Assembly: GCA_013368315.1 (NCBI GenBank)
Contig: JAACJM010000001.1
Span: 1,426,001-1,490,000 of the forward strand
Source: Tetrapyrgos nigripes
Lineage: Eukaryota; Basidiomycota; Agaricomycetes; Agaricales; Campanellaceae
Direction of reading: 5' to 3'
DNA: 64,000 nucleotides
Shown: positions 55,523 through 64,000 of the stretch, in pieces
How the letters are laid out: each line of letters begins with the position of its first letter
Position numbering within the stretch: position 1 is the first letter of the stretch
Made by a program: the position numbers and the translations under genes
Notes under the pieces: generated by a model
Told to the model about the DNA's origin: nothing
Database searches by the model: none
What the model saw: only the letters and a program-made list of their open reading frames with translations

Positions 55523-56253
55523 ATGACGAGCCTAAGCCCTCTCTTTTTCTCCACCTTCGAGGTCGGAAAACAGGCCTTTTATCGCTCTGCTTTGTCCTAT
55601 GCAATAGTCAACCTCAAACCGATTGTCCCCGGACATGTACTTGTGATCCCAACAAGAGTTGTTCCTCGTCTAGCTGATCTAAATGGTATTTATGCTACGA
55701 ATCTACTTGACCTCCTAATTAACCCGCCTCCTACAGATTCTGAGCTCGCCTCTCTCATGGGATCTGTTCAGCGTGTAGGAAGTTAGTCCCGAACCGCTTG
55801 TGTATGACCAGATACTCACTGACAGCCTCAGAGGTGGTTGAGCGCGCTTACGGTGCTGATGCTCTTACAATAGCATGTCAGGTCCGGTATTGAATTTGCA
55901 ACGTGTTTTCTTTGCTCATACTTATCTTCTTACATCTAGGATGGTAAAGCGGCAGGGCAGTCTGTTGGGCATGTTCGTTAGTGCTCCATCCCAATACTAT
56001 GCACTGCAGAGCGTCCCTTCTGACTACTTTCACAGATTTTCACATCCTTCCGCGAATATCAGCAGGAGACCGTTTCTCAAATAACGACGAAGTATACCCT
56101 GCTCTAGAAAGATCTGCAGTGTCTTTAGCTTCTGACATGAAGGGCGATGTGCAACCTTTGAAAGTCGACGCAGACGAAAACCGTACACCTAGATCCAAGG
56201 AGGAGATGGAGGAAGAGGCTTCATGGTTGCGAGGATTCTTTCAGCAATCATGA
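55523..56253 (+). CDS. HNT2: HIT-family dinucleoside hydrolase (FHIT/Hnt2)
   Basis: The enzyme cleaves diadenosine tri/tetraphosphates. Five exons (55523-55685, 55737-55781, 55832-55881, 55940-55976, 56036-56253) give 170 aa, close to the usual size. Visible are NLKPIVPGHVLVIPTRVVPRL, ERAYGADALTIACQDGKAAG and the histidine triad in GHVHFHILPR, whose first His-Val-His is built across an intron. The NND following the triad and the C-terminal EEASWLRGFF match the Fhit branch rather than Hint. All catalytic His are intact. Confidence 0.93.
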
Positions 56254-56401
56254 AAGTCTATTAGAAGCAAGTAACAGATAGAGAGACATACATAAAGTAG
56301 CTCTAGTCTATAAAGTTAGATTATTCAAGAGAGCAGGAGGTAATCATAGAATCTATAATTACAATTGGTCTGAGAAGAAAATGACTGTTCATGCTATAAT
56401 T

Positions 56402-57658
56402 TCACAACCTCGTTCTCGCAATCGTGTAGACAAAGGCTGGAAACGAGGATGGTTCATAAAGCCATTCCAGTCTCCATAGAGATTGACCGTCCTCAAAGAT
56501 GGGAAGGTATCCGTTTAACAGAAGCTCGAAGTGCTTTTCAAGCAGCAGCCAGCTTGCATCAACATTAAACATGGGGTTACTGGCCGAGTGCATACCTATC
56601 GTCGTGACCGACGGATAGAGATGCGAAGTATCGGGGGGCAACACGTAGAAGAGATGCAAGTTCAACTCTTCGAGTTTTCCGCACATATCCAAGCAAGGCG
56701 TAATAATATCTTGCCAAAGGAAGGTGACATCCTGTCCCAGCTCGACTACTCGCAGCTGTTCAGCGTAGGTCTCCCATAACGATGAGGGATCGGCAACATG
56801 GAGTGAACCGAGTGTGAGATGAGATAGTGAGGGGAGCCACCACCGCCTTGCAAGTTGGTGAAGGAAATTGCCGTTCAAGGCGTTCAGAGACAAGGTCTCA
56901 AGGAAAGGGAGAGTAACAGGCCGGGGATCAAACGAAAGATGAGCCTGATGCGAGATCCCGTCAATCGCCATGTACTGGAGATGGGGTGCGTTCTGTATCA
57001 CAGAATGTAACGAGTTGATACCGCCTGACTTCTCCGCTTGGAAGTTATATGTCCACTCGAGCCGCTTGAGGGACGGAAGGGGAAGGCTGTCAACATCGAA
57101 CTCGAAGCGCTGTGCTTCTAGGGGCGGAGAACGAGGACGAACAAGGATTTCCAACTGGCTGCACAACTTTAAGATTTCGACGGAGGGAAGGGATTCGGGA
57201 TTCCATTTCGGCGTGCTTGTTGAATGATAAGGGAGGACTGCACGTCTCACTAGCAGAAGCAACCTTGAGTTCCCGAATGAGACGGATAGACCAACTTATG
57301 CTCACCGAACCTACGATTGCCTTCATCAAGCGCAGACTTGAGAGCGTTCTGCCCACGTCCAATACGGACGTCCTTGTATAGAAACTCGGTAATAGTTGCA
57401 TGCCATTCGCGGCAAACCAGAGTCAAGGTGCATTTAATCTGGAGGTCGGTATCCGTAGCTTGGGAAGCAGTACCAGAGAAGGGTTTATAGTGGGTGGTGT
57501 AAGCATCAGAACTGGGATAGAAAGCCCAGTTGAAGACTAATCAAAGTAATGAGTGAGAACTATCGTAGCAGCGACCTGGATAACAGACCTTCGAGCCATA
57601 GTTCAGGAGGGAGTCGCTGGCAATGCATGAAGGAATTTGGCGAGTCCAGCAGGGACAT
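56402..57658 (-). CDS. F-box/LRR-like protein
   Basis: Three exons (57658-57589, 57536-57306, 57249-56402) give 382 aa. The F-box-like start reads QRLPPELWLEVFNWAFYP, followed by TLVCREWHATITEFLYKDVRI. The C-terminal part has Leu-rich segments such as LPSLKRLEWTYN, LPFLETLSLNAL and LPSLSHLTLGSL. This is the common mushroom F-box architecture, a likely SCF adaptor of unknown target. It is unrelated in detail to the F-box gene at 35.9 kb. The exon 2/3 join was placed so that VRRAVLPY, a frequent block in this family, is read. Confidence 0.83.
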
Positions 57659-57988
57659 GGTCGTTCATTTTATAGGGTCGTACATTTGCCGCGGACCGCT
57701 CAGATAAGGCTGAACATTGAATATTGAACTAGGCCCATGTCTTTCATAGATACAGAGCTTGCCGATTGGTCTTTTTGAGACCTGGCCCGGTGCAAAGATG
57801 CAACTTTACGACAAGCCGAGTTGGACGGCGTTGTAACTTTAAGCCTCGACATACTCAAGCGGCTTCCAAAGGCTTGTCTACAGGCCGATAGACACACTGC
57901 CTCATTGCGCGGACCGAGCGATCACGTCGCAAACGGAACAACTTCGTGAAAACATATATAATCATTCCAGACCCCGACAGTATTGGTA
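57659..57988. other. spacer between F-box promoter and sphingomyelinase 3' end
   Basis: This 330-bp gap carries the F-box upstream region and the 3' flank of the next minus-strand gene. Nothing else was recognised. Confidence 0.45.
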
Positions 57989-60900
57989 CTACTGCACCGA
58001 TCCATGCCCTGGTATACAATTCTGCTTCGCAATGCTCGAAGACCCACTTCGCATATAACATATCTTTGCAGTGGCGCAGTCTCCTGTACAGCTCTGTGTG
58101 CGAACTGAGGATTTGCCTTGCAGAGTGTTGAACGTCTGAACGAGCGATGGGTCATTTTCCATGACTGACAGCAAAGTACGAAGAATCAGGGATGGAGTAT
58201 TAGCCGTGTTGGACGAAAGACCAACCTTCGGTTACGAGATGCCACCAGGTCGCGTTCAGAGGATCAGAACTTGTCCAACCGGTTACGTTTTGGCCATATG
58301 TTTCTCTGGTGTTGTATTCATATCTGCGGTGTAAAGCGGAAAGAGACTAGTAAGCCAATACACATATCTGTCCGAGAGAGAAATGCTGCATACTGGAATG
58401 TGGGACCGAATACAATCTGACCATCGAGAGCTGGGTATGAATTCACGTCACTTGACCATCTAGATGTGTACCGGGAGGTAGTCAGCGCACAGAGGTTGGT
58501 GACAGTTAGAGAGAGCCTTCAAAGATGGCTACTCACGTATGGGCGTCCATGACCTCGAAAGTCTGAGATAAAGTGTCACAAAGGTAAATAAGAAACCAAC
58601 GATGAGCTTACAGCAGAATCTACTTCATATACACGCTATTCGTTGTATCAGTAGCGGAATAATAATCATGAATGAATGACACTCACGAAACCACTGTTAA
58701 GATTCGTCAAGGGGGTAATTGAAGGTGCCATCCAAGCCATGGTCTGAGCGTTTGCAGCGCTGATATCGGTAGCATTGTTAGTGTAGAATATCTGCATGAA
58801 TGTGAGACGATGCTGAGTTATGCGAAGATGGACTCACCGACACCTGATCTTCATGGGTATGACCGAAGAATATCGCACTTATCACATGAGGGCTAAAGCG
58901 GTCGACACTTGAGGAGCAAGATCAGCTGCGTTTTCGTTCACAGACTCACGATACTCACATTTGATAAAAGAGATTGGTTGGGTTCTGCAAAGGATTTGAG
59001 CCATCCCATCCAGACAGTACATGTCCGATGATCCAAACTAAGGGCCATCAAGATGAGCATTCAAGTGAAGTCAGTAAACAGCTTACCACGATCACCAGCA
59101 TCCTCCGCAGCTTGCAGCTCGTCTAGCAAAAATCAGTCATATTATTGATGGGAAATGACTGGCTTCGGAATACCTGTTAACATACGAAGCGTACCGCTTA
59201 CGTCGGGATCGGTCATATTGATGTAGTTGAAGTAATTGGATCTGAAATGCAAGTGATGAGCATTCGAGTGCAACTTTGGCCATGAGTAACACATTACCTG
59301 TACCCTAAATTTAAAGCATATTCAGAAAAAGGAGTTAAGCCATTGTGGAGTCAAAGCACTTACACAGATCCGTATTCAAAGAAATAATACGCAGGCCATC
59401 CTTACGTTTGACGCTATAAGCTGCATAATGCGCCTTCGCCATCTCAACAGCTGCATCAGGTAACCAGTCTTCATGTCGCCAAAGAGAGGAGACGTGGTCA
59501 TAGTTCCTGTAAGTAAACAGGTAAATATCACGATAAGCAAGGTGCATGCTAGACATACCAGCTGAATTGACCAGCTAATTTTTCTTCGAGTGAATGTGGA
59601 GCGTCTTGAGCTCTGTTCGAAGTCAAATTTTGTTCGAAGCCAGAAAAGGAGGGACGAACTGGTTGTAGCTGTCGTGATTGCCCAGTGCGGCATAGACTGG
59701 GCCCGCTTTTAGCATGCGTTTGAACAGATCATACTGAAGCAGATTTGAGTAATTCAGAGTGAACGGGAAGGAGGCACAATGGACTCACCACAACTGTCTA
59801 GAAACCAAACCAAGGGTACAAATATGTAGTCAAAATCATATACTTATATCGTGAGGTTCCTGGAAAAAATGCACCTCTGTCCATTCAATATACGTTCTGG
59901 AAAGTTGGTTATCAGGGTCATGAGAGACGAGATCTCCTGTATATATGGTCCAATCAAAACCAGTCTTAGCAGTATTTGTCAGAGCTGGTATAGCTTGAAG
60001 TGCGGAGAGAGCCAACGCAAATGGGGTGTCGCTAAGTTACGTGAGTTATCTCTTCGACCATTCTGAAGTCAACGTACTCTCACCATCGATATGCACCAAA
60101 TCGAGGAGCAGGAGACAGGATCGCATTCGAACTATTGAGGTTCATATTGTGCTCCCTGCAACACGGACTAGAGGTACAATTGGCTTCGGAACCAGTAGAA
60201 TATCCTGTATTCGTAGCACACGTCTAGGAACAACTCTACTCTAAATAAGATGAGGTTCTTACTGGGATCAAGATGGAAATCAGACACATGGAGGACTTTA
60301 AGACGTTTTCCACTTCGCTGCTTAGGTTCAGGTAAAGGATTTGGCTTCGGCTTTGAGAACCAGTTGGTCAGATTGAGTGGCGAGGTCGGAGGAAGCGGAC
60401 AGAGAGACAAGAAGTTCTGGCAAAGCATCTGCAAAGATCAGTTAGCCACCATCAGAGATATGCTTCTGCTAGGAACAAACCTGTCCATCAAGTGCACCAA
60501 CATCTGCATTACTAACAACTTGGGTAATGACGGACCCAATACCAAGTAACCCATACGTAGTTTCGCATGTACTAGAGAACTTGAAGTGATTGCAAAGCTC
60601 CACAGCAAGTCGAGGACCTTCTTCGGGAGCAGCGAGCGCGAGGAATTTTGCAACTTCTAGACCCGCTTGACATTTTGCACAGCTGTCTCCGAAATTTGGA
60701 TTCGCTGCGATGGATTTGACCTGAGCCAATGCGTTATCGAAAAGTCTAGATGAAGATGCCTTTGACGGGAGGGGGTGTGGGTCAATGGTATTGTTCAATG
60801 GTATGCTGTCCGGGCTGGTGAGTTCCAAGGGATACACGATGTGCTTTGCATGAATGTCAAGATCAAAACAGCGTTTTGAAAGAGATAGTAAACTACCTTC

Positions 60901-61169
60901 ACTGGATCGGAGATGATAGGTTGCACCTAGGCAGCCGTAGAGAGTCAGAAATGATAGGAGAAGATATTTTATAGGTAATAAGTTGCGTTAAAACGGAAAA
61001 CCGACCTGGCTAGCAGTCCCAGTGGGTTTGTTATAGTAGTGCGAGTAGACGGAAGTTGGGAAGACGCCGGGTGCGGTAAAGGTTGCTGGACTAATTGCGG
61101 TGTTCGTCGCCCGAAAGTGAAGGGAACGACGAAATGGGCGAACATCAGTAAACGAAAGGAGAGCACCAT
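57989..61169 (-). CDS. acid sphingomyelinase-like phosphodiesterase
   Basis: A secreted or lysosomal/vacuolar metallophosphoesterase of the acid sphingomyelinase family, expected to cleave sphingomyelin-type or other phosphodiesters. Twenty exons, beginning 61169-61006, 60901-60481, 60428-60263, 60204-60084, 60031-59875, 59797-59789, 59733-59660, 59612-59559, 59506-59364, 59304-59298 and 59241-59174, give 687 aa in phase. A signal peptide (MVLSFRLLMFAHFVVPFTFG) is followed by a saposin-B-type Cys domain (SCAKCQAGLE, VELCNHF, STCETTYG). The catalytic domain has HVSDFHLDP, YTGDLVSHD, ALGNHDSY, IIGHVLSG and FFGHTHEDQ, the full set of metal ligands. The C-terminus is Cys-rich (SCTGDCATAKICYM). 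Two exons are only 9 and 7 nt. The second exon border (acceptor at 60902) is the least certain. Confidence 0.92.
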
Positions 61170-62377
61170 GGTCCTGAATGACAACCGTGATGGCAGAAGG
61201 TATTTAGACTAATGTCAGGGGAACGTGCGTCACTTTGACGTTGCTCGGTCAGCTACAATCAAAGCTTGTAGAATCTACAGTTCTAGGGGCGAACCTGAAC
61301 TCTTGACAGGTACATGGGCCGAGCCCGAGGCAATCAAGGCCCTCAAGGATTTTTGAGACTCTGAAAACGTACACGTGCTGTGGGGGGACAAAAGGAACAA
61401 TCCCTAGGCCGTCCAAAGTACGTCGGTGTATCTCGACTATTTCAAATTCACTGGTCGTCGGACCGACGCTCTGGGTCGCGCTCCACTTCAACATGTCCAG
61501 GATGAAGAAAAATACAGCAATTATATTCATTCACAGACTTGGGATATCGTTACGGTCCGACGCTGTTGATTTAAGTAGTCATATGTTCGAAGGGAAGCAA
61601 ATTACGTCTATGTAGCGCAAGAACGCCTAGAACTAGCAAGGACGACGCTGAAAGGATATGTACATGTGCCATGGATGAAGGTAGATGTGTGTCGTGAGGT
61701 GAGTGGTGATTATCGCCACAAAGAAAGAGTACAAGTGGGGTAGGTTATCTGGTCACGTTCGTAGTTGGATAGCAAGGAGGGCGGAATGATGGGCTGAGAG
61801 CCTTAGCATCTGTAAAAAGCAATGTTGGATAGAAAATGTTGAATGGTGATAACACTGGCGAGACTACAGTGAGTTGAAGCTGAAACCAGCATAAACAAGG
61901 ATAGCAGGTCGCAAGCACCAACCAGAGATGACGAATTAGTGAATTATGGTTGTTAGGATTTGTCTCCAGACTCGTTGCTTCGAGTCAAAGTTGGTAATGG
62001 GGACACCGACGCCGACTCCTCCGCACGTGCTCGATCATTTGCCAACTTCCGAGTCTTCGTCCATAACCGTAGTGTATAGTCGTGCAATGATTGCGAATAA
62101 CGAACAAATGGGTCTGGAGGTAGCGGTTGTGGGCAAGCCGGAGAGGACATGAATGTAAAGTCGGAAAGGGTGGTGGTTTATTCTTCTGGCACTGAGAAAC
62201 TACAAACGCTCCTTTTATTGAACACTTACGGATCATCCACTCCTTGCGCTCCACAGATATCAAATTCTCCTCTAAACACTTACTCCACTGATTATTATGA
62301 GGGTATCGCAAAATAAATGGCCCAGGGTAGCTACGGACTATGTACAATGTCAAAATTTTTGTTCCATTATTGGTCCA
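61170..62377. other. intergenic region with one small frame
   Basis: This 1.2-kb region holds the sphingomyelinase upstream sequence and the 3' flank of the CSC1-like gene. Apart from a 93-codon minus-strand frame at 61249-61530 nothing coding was recognised. Confidence 0.45.
61249..61530 (-). CDS. possible small secreted protein (hypothetical)
   Basis: A 93-aa frame with an ATG start and a hydrophobic N-terminus (MNIIAVFFFILDMLKW) that could be a signal peptide. The C-terminal half contains CLGLGPCTC and a final Cys. No family is recognised and no introns are needed. It could be a chance frame. Confidence 0.25.
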   Translation of the reverse strand: MNIIAVFFFILDMLKWSATQSVGPTTSEFEIVEIHRRTLDGLGIVPFVPPQHVYVFRVSKILEGLDCLGLGPCTCQEFRFAPRTVDSTSFDCS

Positions 62378-64000
62378 TCAAGTTTGTTCCCGAGATGAAG
62401 CTAGATGTAATCCATGCTCCTTGCCTCGCACATCCAACACAACTCTCAAGTCGTGATACTTCTGTAGATCGACGGCCTCAGAGCGTGCTACTCCGCTCGC
62501 ATCATTTGGTAACCAAATGATAGGCGGAGGAGCAATGAGTTCTGGTGCATAAAGGATGCCAGCCATTTCATCTGCGTGGTCGCCAAATGGTAACGAAGGA
62601 AGATGAGGTGGAGCATCAGGGTTTGTTCTACTACACCGCTCGGTGGCAGTCATGTCATCAAGAGTCTCCGTCTCTGTAAAGGCCATTCAGTTCCAACACA
62701 AAGGAAACACCGGTACTGAGCATCACGTACGCAGTGGCACTGGCCCTCTTGTAGGCGATGAAGATGGCATTACGGCGAGTGTTAGGCTCATCATCTCCAG
62801 AACTGATGCCATAGATCCACGGGTCCGAGTACCAATGGGGCTACTGACCAGACTCGCGCCTTCTCCCTCGCTAGATCCTGGACGTTTGGCAAGGTTCTGG
62901 AAAGTCTCCAAGGAATTCCTTGTAATGGGGCTTAATGAATTTCGCCCAGGTAGTCGTGTTTTCCATGTCGTGTAGAATTCCACGAACAAAATCACCATCA
63001 CTCCAACTCCGACAAGTACTCCACCTTCTATCCAAAACTGTCGACTCAGGAAGATCAGACCCAAAAGGATGGGTTGCAGCGACAGCAATGTGGCAAACCG
63101 TCGCAGGAGCCATAATTGAAGTACTCCACCGGTTTGGGAGTGTGTCCGTGCATAGACATAGCCGATTAGGAATCGATGTGCTGTAGTCCGAAGTCCGAAG
63201 TGTCAATATTTGCACGGTGCAAGCAGGCGAGACACGCACCAACAAGAGTCAAGAATAATAAAATGACACAAGCGGGTGAAATAAGTGGAAATATAAGTGA
63301 AAACGTAGAAGCAAATACAACAGCAAGTATGCAAGCACATGTCGAGAAAGAAGGGTCATATGTACGAGGATAGACGGCTGAGGGTAGTTTCAGTACCGAC
63401 CAATATCGCATGAACGAACACGCTCACCTCTGAATCGATGCCGCGGGGTAATGGCGTGTTTCTCAGCACGAAGCACGCTCCACAACCTGAAAGGTTGGAG
63501 CAAAAGTATACCAGGGAAAACGATAGCGATTTGTACTATTATAGCAAGTAAGAGAGCGGCCATGTATATCGAGCCGTTGGCCACCGATCGTGAGGGGGTG
63601 TCTCCAGTAGAGAATGCCTCCATGGCAAAGAGCAAGGCTCCAACCACTACTATCAAAGCGGTAGTGACGAGGGTTAGAAATAGGAAAGTGGCTTTGTAAA
63701 CCAAGAGTTGTCCTCCGGATATCGATACGGAACCTCGGTTTTCTGCTATCCCTGAAAAAAACGGGTCATGTTTCGGACTAGCGTTGATCCTGCAATTTCA
63801 CTCACACCGAACGAGAAACAGTGCCAAAGACACAAAAAGTAAAGCTGCAAGCGCAGGGAAGAAGATGGTGACAATGCCGGCGGCAAGTGTATTGTCGCGC
63901 AAAAGAGGCTGCAAGAAAGGTAGGAAATGTCCAACGTCTGGAGCAGTCGCTAGATATAATCCTGTAGCTGCAGTCACTTGAGATGGACGTCAGCGATCAT
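62378..64000 (-). CDS. CSC1/OSCA-like (DUF221) membrane protein, 3' part
   Basis: Only the C-terminal part lies in the window; the gene continues past the right edge. Hydrophobic segments recur: HFLPFLQPLLRDNTLAAGIV with a long following helix, FLFLTLVTTALIVVVGALLF, IYMAALLLAIIVQIAIVFPG, and ILLGLIFLSRQFWIEGGVLV. The C-terminal tail includes PPPIIWLPNDASGVARSEA and DLQKYHDLRVVLDVR, which I associate with fungal stress-gated cation channels of the CSC1 family. At least five exons are implied by frame changes near 63780, 63430, 63200 and 62700. Exact borders were not fixed, and the family call rests mostly on the tail. Confidence 0.6.

Noticed and set aside
59893..59894. An exon border at GTATAT (59893) in the sphingomyelinase gene
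   Set aside because: It gave a frame with a stop; extending to the donor at 59874 restores the conserved RTYIEWTE block.

Overview
The window looks like nuclear DNA of a mushroom-forming basidiomycete (Agaricomycetes). The coding genes are cut by many 40-60 bp introns and lie close together on both strands. They include typical fungal genes (SHO1, Zn2Cys6 and bHLH factors, F-box proteins, a basic-secretory-protein peptidase). The transposons are chromovirus Ty3, Ty1/copia and tyrosine-recombinase retroelements of types common in this class. Exon borders were placed by reading splice sites and checking phase; no transcript data were used.

Left host block (1-14.7 kb): a triple-homeodomain transcription factor (-), pantothenate kinase CAB1 (-), osmosensor SHO1 (-), elongation factor eEF2 (+), an APH-family kinase-like protein (+) and the RNA polymerase II CTD phosphatase FCP1 (+).

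Mobile block (about 15-35.4 kb): a DIRS/Ngaro-like tyrosine-recombinase retrotransposon on the minus strand, about 6.5 kb once its inserts are removed, lies beside an intron-containing tRNA-Lys(UUU) gene. A 7.0-kb Ty3/gypsy chromovirus sits in its recombinase gene and a 6.9-kb Ty1/copia element sits between its RNase H and recombinase regions. A 614-bp hAT-like non-autonomous transposon lies in the 5' LTR of the gypsy element. Both LTR elements have perfect 5-bp target duplications and LTR pairs that differ at only two positions, yet all layers carry stops. Nine in-frame TGA codons fit C-to-T change at CpG.

Right host block (35.4-64 kb): tRNA-Lys, an F-box/LRR-like gene, an unrecognised gene with a duplicated exon pair, WBP11 and RNF10 head to head, a 5-kb gene-poor stretch, a BSP-family peptidase, a bHLH factor and a Zn2Cys6 factor head to head, a probable pseudokinase, an FAD monooxygenase, a HIT-family dinucleoside hydrolase (HNT2/FHIT), a second F-box gene, a 20-exon acid-sphingomyelinase-like gene, and the 3' part of a CSC1/OSCA-like membrane protein running off the right edge.

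Most interesting points: three homeodomains split by an intron at the same codon; self-priming (Tf1-type) and half-tRNA (copia/Ty5-type) primer sites in the two LTR elements; a minisatellite-filled intron inside a reverse transcriptase gene; three GC-AG introns; and 7- and 9-nt microexons. I found no defence system, CRISPR array or biosynthetic cluster.
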